Assembly: GCA_005406025.1 (NCBI GenBank)
Contig: BGZK01000854.1
Location: forward strand, 186,001 to 250,000
Length of the DNA: 64,000 nucleotides
Direction of reading: 5' to 3'
DNA from: Eumeta japonica
Taxonomy: Eukaryota > Arthropoda > Insecta > Lepidoptera > Psychidae
Shown here: positions 45,601 to 56,119 of the stretch, piece by piece
Layout: each line of letters opens with the position of its first letter
Numbering within the stretch: position 1 is the stretch's first letter
Program-made: the position numbers and the translations under genes
Notes under the pieces: model-generated
Seen by the model: only the letters and a program-made list of their open reading frames with translations
Told to the model about the DNA's origin: nothing
The model's database searches: none

Positions 45601-46532
45601 TTTTGTCTTTGAAAAATAGTGTCTTTTTTCATGCTAATTTCTATTCTATTAAGTTATTTATCCATTCAATTAATAAAGTTACATTTTAAATGATGGTAGT
45701 GATAGTTTCTTGCTTTCCACGCTACATATAAATGTTTAATACAATAGATCTAATGTAACTAAAGATATAGTAAATGTTATTCAGAATTAAATTTTAGAGT
45801 TACATATTGCCTACGTATGAAATATATAAATATAATGAATTGTAATATTTTTTGTAGGCAGTACTGGCGCGCTATGATGACATTAGTTTGCCAAAATCTG
45901 CGTGCATCTGTTATACTGCTGCACTGCTTCGGGCGCGTGCCGCTGCCGAGCGCGCCCCTCCAGATGCATGGTGGCGTCGTGAGGGTTCACCGGGTGCCAC
46001 TCTGCCTCCTGCCTCTGCATTAGAATTGGCCGCTGTTGAAGCTATACATCGTGCTGTTGAATTTAATCCACACGTACCCGAGTATTTATTAGAGTTGAGG
46101 CCGTTAGCGTTACCGCCCGAACATGTGCTCAAGCGCGGTGACTCTGAGGCTGTCGCCTATGCTTTCTTCCATCTGCAACATTGGAAGGCGGCCGATGGTG
46201 CATTGCGTCTTCTCGCAGCCACTTGGCGTGGTGCGTTTCGCGCACTCCCTGCACCACTGGAGCGCGGTCATTTGTTTTATCCTTATCCTGCTTGTACGGA
46301 ATGTGCGGATCGCGAATTATTAGCCGCACATCACGCTTTGTCTGTGTATCCAGAGAGGCGTGCACCGCCTGCACTGGCGTTGGCTGCAGCGCTCTGTGCC
46401 CTAACAGCAGCTCTAGCGTTAGCCACACATCGTTGGCCAGAGGCTGCTGCGGCGGCCGCGGCAGCGGCTGTGCGCACAGCGCATGCGCATTTGCACCCTG
46501 CACGCCTACTCGCGCTGCTCTCTGATGTATAA
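42686..46532 (+). CDS. ST7: ST7 homologue (suppressor of tumorigenicity 7), two coding exons
   Basis: ST7 is a conserved multi-pass membrane protein of poorly known molecular function with TPR-like sequence. Exon 42686-43531 joins exon 45858-46532 in phase 0 (CAG|GTATTT ... TTTGTAG|GCA), giving 506 residues. Family hallmarks include [124 protein letters not shown] and [12 protein letters not shown]. Membrane segments lie at about 14-38 and 452-472. The start is set by the ATG after an in-frame TAA five codons upstream and matches the short invertebrate form that lacks the extra N-terminal segment of human ST7. The low-complexity spacers are Ala/Arg-rich. Identification is firm. Confidence 0.96.
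44544..44612. repeat. Tandem repeat, 30-bp unit, about 2.3 copies
   Basis: Units starting GGCTAGATACCAGATAATAA begin at 44544 and 44574 and are almost identical; a third partial unit starts at 44604. Confidence 0.9.
45120..45265 (-). repeat. Dispersed repeat 2, inverted copy in the ST7 intron
   Basis: Plus-strand blocks 'TGCTTAGGTGTTGGATATCT', 'GTCAATTTTCTCAAATTG' and 'GAGGGTCAGTGGTGGGTTGC' are complements of those at 31600-31735. Confidence 0.65.
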
Positions 46533-46613
46533 CTGTGTAACTGATGATTGTATTTTCTGAATTATTATGTACTATCAAATCAGTAAAAGATTCTGTATAT
46601 GACTACCAAGGAA

Positions 46614-46619
46614 AATAAA
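46614..46619 (+). terminator. ST7 polyadenylation signal
   Basis: AATAAA 82 nt after the ST7 stop codon, followed by a T-rich stretch (TTTTGTTTCCTGAAGTTTTT). Confidence 0.75.
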
Positions 46620-46639
46620 CTTTTGTTTCCTGAAGTTTT

Positions 46640-48440
46640 TTATTTTGTTTCAGTTATCTCATAGACCATTAAAGACTAGCCTACAGTTCAAAGATTATGG
46701 CATAGTTTAGCAATTAAACTACCCAACATATTTTGAAAATATTCATCGAACATTATTTTAATTAGAACTGGGAGAGAACCATATTTGATAACAATCCAAA
46801 AACATATTTTTATAGTAGATTTATAAGTGACATGGCAAATAAATACTTAAGAAAAATTTAGGGGTTGATGATAATTGACATGAGTTAACTTGTAACATAA
46901 TCTAACTTGAAGTAAATTCTGCAAACAAACCATATCAGATTCTTTCGCAGATATATGTATCATCTGTTGATCGGTTGCAATAATAGTGGGAAATATTGTT
47001 TTAAATTAGGTAACTTAATTTAGTATTCAATATATACATAAGATACAATATTAGAAATATTTAAGCAAGCTGTATGCTTATAAGATAATATTCATTTTGC
47101 TAGTTGTCTCAGTGACAGTATAAAATTAAGTTTCGTTTTCAAATATTGTAACTTTTTAATTTCTCAGTAAAACATTGAATGGTAATATAAAATAAGCAAA
47201 TGTTTTGAATTTAAATAATGTTAAGAGAAATAAGGTATCACAAATTATTAAAATAATTGTTTATATAGTTTTAGTATTTATCAAAACTATTAATATTAAA
47301 TATAACAGATAATAGGCTTCTCTTGAATTAATTGAATTGAAATATTGGAAATGTTTGGTATTTTAATTCATTTCTATATTAAATGTGTTTCCGGATTAAT
47401 GAGTTTCACACTTTATAATAGGTAATGATACTGCATGAGAAACAAAATGATAAGGTTTACTGAATATCCCTTCTCTTATTTAAAAAGTCAACACCTTAAT
47501 CAAGAGACTACAGTTTTATGCACTGGTGTGAAATGAAATGAGCTTATTCTGTTCAGATGTAGTGCTAATTACACTAAATTTAAATATGTGGCAAGTATGT
47601 CGGTTTTGAAGTTCATAAGTTGAAAATGAAAGCTTAAAGTGTACATAAATGTACACCGAAAAAACGGTGGTAGCACACTATATTAATGTTAATTATGAAT
47701 ATTGAATATTATGAATATTTTTATGTACAAAATTAGAAGATGATAGAATTTATAAATGAATTTGTTAACACTAAACATATGGTGCCTACTTGAATAATTA
47801 CTTATTAAATAGGTAGATGAAATAGTCTAAGATCCGGCTTTAGAAAAATGTACCTTCATTTGTTAATTGAATCAAATAATGTTTTAAAGGCAATACTATA
47901 AATTTATGAGAACAATTTTGCGACAGTAGTTCTGCTGCTATTTACATTAATTACTTAATTTTTTTTATGTAGGCTGCAAATAATTTCATGGTAACTGCCT
48001 GTTACTATATATTTAGAATTTCGTAAACTTTACATATGTGTTAATATTTTTTTAATTAACAGATGAAGGAAATAAGTTCGGTTTATCTACCTGTTTATAC
48101 CTGGGTATAGATAGCTGTAGCAGTTATAAAGGTTGCTGCATATTGTAACAAAGTGTAAAATATGATATTTGAAAATTTTGTACTGTCAATGTGCAGTTAA
48201 CATAAGCAAAAAAAAATTGATTATTAATCAATTTTAGTAGCAACAGGACTATGGTGGCAGACATTCTTCTCATAAATTTATAATATTATTATTTACTTGT
48301 AAATTACATAATTTGATTTAATTAACAGATAAGGGTACATTTTTGCACTTGCATTTGTGCACTTGACAGTGTTGAATATACAATGATGGAGCAGCGAGCA
48401 GAGAAATGGCAAAGGACCCTCTCACGTATAAATAGCGTAG
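46640..48440. other. Intergenic, AT-rich
   Basis: No gene, RNA or mobile element recognised over about 1.8 kb. Confidence 0.45.
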
Positions 48441-48469
48441 AAGGTGTCTATCAGATAGATAGACACCTT
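48441..48469. repeat. Hairpin, 12-bp perfect arms followed by T run
   Basis: AAGGTGTCTATC, loop AGATA, exact complement, then TTTTTTATT. It looks like an intrinsic terminator but this is eukaryotic nuclear DNA, so that function is not claimed. Confidence 0.65.
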
Positions 48470-48588
48470 TTTTATTAGCTCTGTAATATGATGTTATTGA
48501 GGGATATAATTCACAATAAACATTTTTACATAGTGTCACTCATGGCCTCATGGGCAATGATAGTAACAGATCACTAAAATTTACCATA

Positions 48589-49308
48589 GTTAGCCTCGGA
48601 TCTACGATTTTTTCGAACCGGGGCAGTAACTTGATAGTGGCGCCTCTCTCCAGTGATTGAGATAAATTATTAAAAAAAAAACCTCACAAATTGCCCTTTT
48701 TCTATGATCAGAATAATAAGAAGACTAATAAATTTGCACTCTATTATGTATTACCTAATAACTTTTTCATAAAATTGTATATAAGAAACATAACAATTCA
48801 TGTTATGTTTCCTATATACACTCTTTTGATCAGTTATTTTTAATTTTTGGACATTTCTGAGTTAATAGGCGAATTTCCAATGCTAAATAAGTACCATTTT
48901 TCATAATTATATAGAAACTTCTTTGTTACTATATTTTAAATATATTTATTTTTGTGGAAGATAAATCGTAGGTATATCTTGAAAGGAAAAACCATTAAAA
49001 ATATCCTTTAAATATTTTTTACTTTTAATTATTTATAAAGTTAATAAATTCGCGAAAGTTAAAATACCTCCTGTTGCCAACAATATGCTGTGCTGCAGCT
49101 GCTCGCAGCGCATTTCGGAATTAACCCTAAGACATGTTCAAAAACCAACTGGGCGTTTTAAAATCAAATAAATAATTGATAGAACAACGTGCATTGGATA
49201 CTAGACGCTTTGTGAAGCAAGTGTTTTTTCAACGATATGATTTTGGCGCCTTTTGAAACTGCGGCCCGGAGCGGGTGTCTCGGTTTGCTCCCAATAAATC
49301 CGGAGCTG
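48589..49308. mobile_element. Candidate 720-bp inverted-repeat element, class unknown
   Basis: The ends are imperfect inverted repeats: left 'AGCCTCGGATCTACG', 'GAACCGGGGCAGTAACTTGA' and GGCGCC; right, read inward, 'CAGCTCCGGATTTATTGG', 'CCGCAGTTTCAAAAGGCGCC'. The hexamer ACCATA flanks it on both sides (48583-48588 and 49309-49314) as a possible target duplication. The interior has no coding capacity and includes a hairpin at 48776-48820. Confidence 0.55.
48776..48820. repeat. Hairpin, 19-bp arms with one mismatch
   Basis: TGTATATAAGAAACATAAC against its complement, with a 7-nt loop (AATTCAT) and a single A/C mismatch. Arm length is too short for a normal insect microRNA precursor. Confidence 0.75.
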
Positions 49309-49314
49309 ACCATA

Positions 49315-50228
49315 ATATAAGAACAAGGTTAACTATTTTCCATAAAAAAATGTCTATTGTAGAAATATGATGTATTTTTTGTAAACATTGTATTATATCG
49401 TTTTACAGCATTTAGAATATCTGAAATTTTTAAATATAACCTGCATGTTAGAATAGATCTAGAGTCCAGAATGAAGTTAAGGTCAACGATATAGGAAAGC
49501 TCAGTTACTTTAAAGTGGAAAGAGCACTTTAAATTGCATCATTTTGACTCGGTCTTACAACTTATAATTGGTCGCTCAATTTTTTACAGTGGTCAGATCA
49601 ACGCGAAGAACGGGTCCTGGATTTATATTTATTAATCAAGGTAAAAGTATGTTACGAAAACGCTCTCTTAGGACATACCAATCAATTTTTACTTTTCTCA
49701 AGTGGATTACTACAAAATCTGATGAAAAATTGAAAAAAATGGGTTTTAAACATCTAGGAATTGTAAAACTAATGTAAATCGATAAAACACTGTCGATCAT
49801 CGAAAACGCAGTTTGACAAGATCCTCGATGGGCAAGACGAATCCGTCGCGTTTCTAGCATTGGATCAATTTCTATAAAATATGAAAACAGGAAAAAGTAA
49901 TTTCATTGAAAAATCGTACAGGCATTGGCAAACAAAAGCTGTCAGAGCTTAAAAATTCTGTTTAGATACCTATGTAGGAGAACAATTGCTGATGATTGCG
50001 CTGTAATAGGCTGATTACCTACATGGGTCCATCTGAAAATCCTTAGAAAATCAAAACGCAAGCTAGCAAGTTATTTTTATTATTATTGCTTTTCAATTTC
50101 CGTTGAGATCAATACATCGCTGCATTCGATGAAACCACCGAGAGAAACACTTTACCCATTCGTATCAACTTAATAAGTGCCAAATGAGAGAAGGTCATTC
50201 ATTTACATCACATTTATAGGATCCCCTA
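49315..50228. other. Intergenic, no gene recognised
   Basis: Minus-strand reading at 49860-49636 and plus-strand reading at 49568-49777 are open but match no family I know. Probably decayed repeat. Confidence 0.35.

Positions 50229-50276
<48 letters not shown>
50229..50276. repeat. (TA)n microsatellite, about 23 units
   Basis: Uninterrupted alternating TA between 'CCCC' and 'TTTATGAGCG'. Confidence 0.95.
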
Positions 50277-50280
<4 letters not shown>

Positions 50281-50431
50281 GAGCGAAACCGAGTGTTAAC
50301 AAAAAGTGAAGTTTTTATGTTGCTCCTTTTCGCAAAATATTCCGTGTACTTGCGCATCCTATATTGAATAAGTATACATATGTGTTGAGTGTTGTAAAAG
50401 ACACGTTTATCCCATTTGTGTATCTTATACT

Positions 50432-51660
50432 AGCTTAAGCCCGTGGCTCCGCTCGCGTCGACATAGAATGAATTCCTATATCTTGTAGCTCGCCTCATCA
50501 CGAAGTCAAGATCCCGATCGCTATCCCGACCTCGATTCTGGATCTCGGTCTCTCTTTTGATGTCAATTTCTTTCATTTTGCATTCCGTCAGCGGTCCCCC
50601 TTTTGGTTCCGACTCCGGTCTTGATCTAAGAAAATTCTGATTCCAATATTTCGAATCTGGTCCGGCTTAAAATTTTGATTCCGGTACTGCTTCTCATTCC
50701 GATTCCGGTCACGATCTTGATTATAATTTTGTTTTCACACTTGATTTTAACCTTGGTATCATTCTCGATTTGGACCTTGGTCTTGACTTTCAATTTTATT
50801 TCTCGCCCGGTGTGCAGTTTCGATTCTGCTACCTGCCACAGTTCTAATTTGCACGAAGATGTAGTAAATAGCAGTAGTATCAAAATAAAATTTGGGCCAT
50901 ATCACTCAGGGTCAGTATAGCTTTCTATGAGTGAAAGAATTTCTAGAATCTTTAGTAGCAGAAATATGAAGATGGCAATTTTTTTTTTGCGAAAGCTTTT
51001 CGTTCACGCGTACAACATATAGCTAGTGTCATAGTAACCGAATAAATGGTATAAAATACCATAGCGGTATTTATTTCACTCTTTTAGTGCTACTATTACA
51101 TAAATGATACATGTCGTTATTTTTCATTTGTTATAAGCAGCTAAAATACAAATTTTGTCGTCAACAGTTTGAATAGTTTATTTTTTCTAAATAGGTAAAA
51201 ATATCAACCTTCATTTTCCTCTCTTTAGGGTTACTTTAAAAAGCCATGTATATCATTGTTTTTTAATTAGTAGTGCTTTGCGAAAAAATATTTTTTGACT
51301 TCAATAGCTTTAGCGGTTTCGATTTTCCATACATCATCTTACACTTTATTGTACTCCTTTCAGGATTAATTTTAGAATATCAATATACGTAAATATTTTT
51401 ATATTTCTTGAAGCAACTAAAATATTAAATTTGATGTCCAAAGCTTCAACGGTTTCCAGTTTCTATACTACGCATTTCACTCTTTTCACTCATTTAGGGG
51501 TTGAATTTCCAAAATTATTTTGTAGTGCTCGCCTACGTTATAAATAGTATCTCTCTACAAAGTTTCAAGTTTTATAGATCCAGTAGTTTGGGCTATGGGT
51601 TGATATATCAGCCAGTCTGTTTGTTTTTTTATACATTTCATGATATTTCGTATATTCGCG
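50432..51660 (-). repeat. Dispersed GATCG-rich repeat family, copy E (longest)
   Basis: On the plus strand, begins AGCCCGTGGCTCCGCTCGCG then GACATAGAATGAATTC, continues through the pyrimidine-rich CGATC/GATTC run (50505-50860), 'CACGAAGATGTAGTAAATAG', 'GTATCAAAATAAAATTTGGG', two blocks of 'GCGGTTTCGATTTTCCATAC' type, and ends near 'AGTAGTTTGGGCTATGGGTT'. At about 1.2 kb this is the best copy for defining the family consensus. Confidence 0.75.
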
Positions 51661-52239
51661 TTTATATCCATATATTTTACTATTAAGGATATATGGAATA
51701 TATTCTTTTGGAATAAACTCCAGTCGCGAGTAGAAGCTGACACGCACCACTTTTGTATATCTCGTAAGTTCGTTCCGTCGATGTTCGTTTCATACTTTTA
51801 TTTTTGAAATCGTATGCGGATTTCATATTGACGATACTTATGATAACTTTCTATCTGAAGAAGGGGGATAGGTAATGCAGTCGTTAGGCATATGTAAAAA
51901 ATGTGTAACAATTCGTTATAATGTTACAATATCAATTGGTCACTTTGGTTAAGAGCCCTTTTAATCACGTGATCTAAAAATGCATAAAACTAGGCTCGTG
52001 CTTGCCAATATCACGTACTCTGATAAATTAATGCAAAGACGGAATTTTACAATTTATTTTGGAAAAGTTGTCTTAAAATGTGACGAAGGCGTATTGCTTC
52101 AACTTACCTTAGATTTTTTTTAGAATATTTGAAGTTCACCAATGCGTCTAGAAAGAGGTTTCGATAGTTAGAACAAATCAAAGTGTTTAACTATTATGTT
52201 TTTCTCTAAAACTAATAACAATGACATGCACTACAAAGC
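51661..52239. other. Intergenic, no gene recognised
   Basis: AT-rich, with nothing recognisable. Confidence 0.4.
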
Positions 52240-52765
52240 TACGTTGTGTTTTTGGGGTTCTAAGAGAAATGGCAAAAACGGAACCCATATAGTTTCGTCA
52301 TGTCCGTCCGTCCATCCGTCCGTATGCCGCAGGCATTTTATTCAAAAACTATAAGACATATATTGATGAAACTTATAGTTTAAGTATCTTATATAAGCCG
52401 CTACTTAGTTTGGTAGTTAAATAACAAAAATAAATATTTCTAGGGGCGAACTCTATACATGTAACTGAAGCTGAAAAAAAAATTTTTTCAGTAAACATCA
52501 ACGAGGGGCACATTTTTCGACAGTTCTTTTAAAAATACTTTATGGTTTCTAAGCAATTTTTCTGATTACGTGAATAATTTCGGAAATAATCGCTCCGAAA
52601 GTTGCAGAAATGTCCCCCCCCTTGTATTTTCTAAGCCGTATGTCCAAAAAATAAAGAAAGTAACGCTTAATAAATCAATGAAAATTGAAAGTTATTATCA
52701 AGCGTAAGTAATTCGGAACCCTATAATAAGCATGGTCTGATGTGCTCTTGGCCAGTTTTTTTTTT
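52240..52765 (+). repeat. Lepidopteran-type dispersed repeat (GGAACC ... TTGGCCAG tail)
   Basis: Starts 'TTTGGGGTTCTAAGAGAAAT' and 'CGGAACCC', has a 'GTCCGTCCGTCCATCCGTCC' run, and ends 'TCGGAACCCTATAATAAG' then 'CTCTTGGCCAG' and T8 or more. The same order, inverted, is at 23899-24611. This layout matches a repeat I know from many moth genomes. Confidence 0.7.
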
Positions 52766-53448
52766 GGTTTTGAATAACAATATTTATTGATTAATGAAAT
52801 TGTAGAGTTCGATGCCGTTTTTTAATACAACAAGGATGTCCTTTTAAGAGTATTGCTTTATGGAAAAACGTGGAAGTTATTGTAAAATAGAATTTTTTGA
52901 AAATTTTTTAAAGGTCATATGTTTTGAAGGAAATAAGAGATTTGAATTTGTTTTGCGGATTTTGGGGTAGTTTTTTCGTCATATGAAATGATGAATGCAT
53001 TAAAATCGATATATTAAAAAATTGGAAAGTTAATTTGAAAAAGCAAGGTTTGGAAATTTTTGGATTGCGGCAACTTTTGAACGAATCAACTGATTTCGAT
53101 CTGCTTTGTGACATTCGACGTATGTTTTCATTTATTAAACTTGTGTATTCCATCTATCCTTATCGAAAGCTTCTAGGGAATCCTAAAATTCATAATACCA
53201 CCCGGGCCCTTCAAGCCCAGTCCGACCCTGATTGTGAGAGTATGTATCTGTAGAGAGAAAAGTTGACCACGTTACAATATTGGCCCCCTTAGTTTACCAT
53301 AATAAAGACAGATATGCAGATAGATATTTACAGATATGATATTTACGACACTTGAAAAATTATATAATATTTCATAACAATAAACTTCTAACAAGTTGTC
53401 CAACAGAATAATTAATATTCAAACAATGCAAAGAGCTGAAATGAAATA
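52766..53448. other. Repeat-like intergenic sequence
   Basis: 'TTTTGAACGAATCAACTGAT' and neighbouring text recur in diverged form at about 32990, so this is another dispersed repeat. No coding potential. Confidence 0.4.
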
Positions 53449-53966
53449 CAGTGAAACTTGGTTGATTAGGACCTGGATAAGTGAGAAACCTTCTTAACTG
53501 GAACTCACTAAGGCTGAGGTTCCAACACTTTGGCACTGAATTACCTCTGTTAGTGGGACCAAGCAAACCTCTATATATGAGATTCGCTCTTTCGATTTTA
53601 TCGTCATAGTTACTTCTATAACTGAGACAACATCGTTTTGTTTGTTTACTTACTTATTCTTATTCTACCCGCAAATTCCGCACTTGATTAATTCCGCACT
53701 TAGCTTCAGTGACCTTCAGTTTTAGTTTTAGTTCACTATCATACTGATGTTTATTTGATAAATGCCAAAACGAAAGCTCGAATCGTTATCAGTACGTGAA
53801 AAACTGAAGTTATGCTATGAAGTTGAAGTTCTTTTAATGGAATCATCTGTAAATGAGACAGATATTTATTTATACCTAATATCTGAGACACTGGGTAAGT
53901 GGAATACTTTTATAAGTGAGACAAATTTGCAGGTCCATTGATGTCTCACTTAACCAGGTTTCACTA
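53449..53966 (+). mobile_element. Internally deleted pogo/Tigger element, 518 bp
   Basis: Flanked by TA. Ends are CAGTGAAACTTGGTTGATTA (left) and TAGTGAAACCTGGTTAAGTG (right, read inward). 'AAGTGAGAC'-type motifs recur at both subtermini and inside. Between them a start codon at 53762 opens MPKRKLESLSVREKLKLCYE, which looks like the CENP-B N-terminal helix-turn-helix of pogo transposases. After about 25 codons the frame runs into subterminal sequence and stops at 53939-53941. The DDE domain is absent. Confidence 0.8.
53762..53941 (+). pseudogene. Truncated pogo transposase, N-terminal stub
   Basis: A 59-codon frame. The first about 22 residues (MPKRKLESLSVREKLKLCYE and on) fit the beginning of a CENP-B-type DNA-binding domain; the rest is non-homologous sequence read through to a stop. 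It lacks the second and third helices and the catalytic domain, so it is not expected to bind or transpose alone. Confidence 0.6.
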
Positions 53967-55059
53967 TATATGTTTATGTAGCTTACAATAAACTAACCTT
54001 TTGCCTTCAAGTATTGAGTGACTTGGACGTATAATAAACTTCCGTAGCCTTTATATAGATTCAATTTCTAACCTAATTGTAGTTTGGTTTTGCTTCCATG
54101 AATGGTCTTAATCTTAATCACCATTCCAGTTTCAATCGATGGTATTAAAATTGCTTTTATTTTCAGTTAGCTTCAATTTCAACACCTTTTTTACATTAAT
54201 ACGGGAATTTCATGACTTCACATTATAATACCATATCTTCTTCGGGTCTTAAATTACTTCAGAACTTTTCACTAAAATCGGTTCACAAGGGCGGATATAG
54301 TCTTCGAGTCGGAAGGTGATGGGGGCACAGTCGAGGTCTAGTCAAGACAGGCTTCATTAGGATAAGTAGAATTATTAATGGTCGACCCAGACCCAGTCTA
54401 GGAGGGTCATAATCCCAGTGATCTCGCCCTGGATTCGCTCCTGGTTGATTGAATCGTGTAAATGCTTTTGTGCTCATAAGAACAAGTGGTCTCGATTCGT
54501 ATGCATCAAAATCTAGTAACTTAGCGATGAATTTGTGTTATCCTTCGAAAAATAAATGTTCAGTCGTTATAAACAGCACTCTATTTATTTTTCTTGCATT
54601 TAATCTCCTTATTTAGCTATTGACTACTTTCGAATAAAAAAAACTGTAAAATTGAACTATCGATATTTCTGTATATAAATAGGTAAAAACAAAACAGTTC
54701 AATACCATTTTCCCCTCTGTTTGTCTACCGATTTCCTTTTTACTTATTTTTTTGCTATTGACGATCTTTAGTATTATCAATAGGTGAAAAAATTTTGGAG
54801 ACGGTTAGTTTTTTTTTGGACTTCCGATATAGAGTCGAAGACTTAATTTAGAAGACTCTGTTCGTCATACTTCACATTTCTTACGTCCACAAACTACAAT
54901 ATTAGTACAGCACTGAATGCAGTTTTTATCGTTTAGAATTCACCTACATATTTGTATAGGAAGAGAAATTTTGCACCCCTTTTTAAACACATTGTGCGCG
55001 CGGAGGAGGAAATTTAGCATGGTCAAAATTTATTACCAAAAAGTTGTAGTAGAAAAAAA
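53967..55059. other. Intergenic, no gene recognised
   Basis: A short GC-richer patch at about 54280-54440 looks like decayed repeat. Nothing else stands out. Confidence 0.4.
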
Positions 55060-55690
55060 GTAGTAACTGAATAAATTGTTCATTCGGTTACTATGAAACT
55101 GACTATACATGCTACGCCAGAATACTCCAGAGGCTTTCGTAAAAAACTTGACTTTATCTTCATATTTCTGCCACTAAGAATTTTAAAAGTTCTTTCACTC
55201 ATGGAAAGCTACACTATCTCCGAGTGATAAAGTCCAAATTTTATTTTGATACTACTAGCGTCTGCTACGTCTTCATTCACATCAGAAACCATGACGGGTA
55301 GCAGAATTGTAATTGCACACAGGACGAGAGATGGAATTGTAAGTCGAGACCAAAATCATTATTGAGAATGACACCAAGGTTAAAATTGAGTCGATCGAAA
55401 TTAAAATCAAGAGAGTGACCTGAATCTGAATAAGAAGTAGTACTGAGATCAAAATATGAAGCGGAACCGCGATCGAGAATGGAATCAGAATCTTTTTAAA
55501 TTAAGAACCGATTTGGAATCAAAAGCGGGACTGCGATTAGAATCGAGAATAAAAGGAAATGACAACGAGAGCGGAGTCGGGATTAGAATTGAGAAAGGGA
55601 TCTTAATTTCGTGTTGGCGCTATGTACAAGATGAAGGAATTAATTTTATGTCTACGCGGGCGGATCCGCAGTAAAAAGTTAGTTCAATTA
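55060..55690 (+). repeat. Dispersed GATCG-rich repeat family, copy F
   Basis: Starts in 'TTCATTCGGTTACTATGA', includes 'ATCTTCATATTTCTGCCACT', 'CCAAATTTTATTTTGATACT', 'CTGCTACGTCTTCATTCACA', and the GAATCG-rich run (55330-55600), ending 'TCTACGCGGGCGGATCCGCA' followed by GTAAAAAGTT. Confidence 0.75.
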
Positions 55691-56119
55691 CAATTTGTGT
55701 GTAACTATGAAAACATTAAAAATATGGAATCTAAATTTCAATATGTAAAAAATCTCTTTTTTAAAAGTACTTCATTCAGATATTATTTTGCGTGTGATAT
55801 TCAATAAATTAAAACTTAAAAATATTAATTTTAAAACTCAAATAATATAATGTTTTTTTTTGTCTTTTTCTCAGAAATGTATTTTATAGCTATTTCTCTT
55901 TAAGGACCAGCATAATGCCGCTATTCTCCACATTAAATCGGTTTAGTTATTGCTTTAAAAATCGCATTCATGAATGGCAAAATAATTTTATACTTTTTAA
56001 TTTTTAAATAATATAATATTAAAATTCTAGCCCTAATAATTAAAATGTTAATATTAAAAACCTTTTATTATTTTATTTTAAAAATAACAAATTAAAATTT
56101 GTAATATGTATATAATATA

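Larger units (their letters stand above)
43532..45857 (+). other. ST7 intron
   Basis: 2,326 bp, AT-rich. Contains a 30-bp tandem repeat at 44544-44612 and an inverted copy of dispersed repeat 2 at about 45120-45265. Overlapping minus-strand frames near 43755-44070 have no recognisable domain. Confidence 0.85.

Noticed and set aside
48441..48475. Hairpin plus T run resembling a bacterial intrinsic terminator
   Set aside because: The window is eukaryotic nuclear DNA with no bacterial gene; kept only as a structural hairpin.
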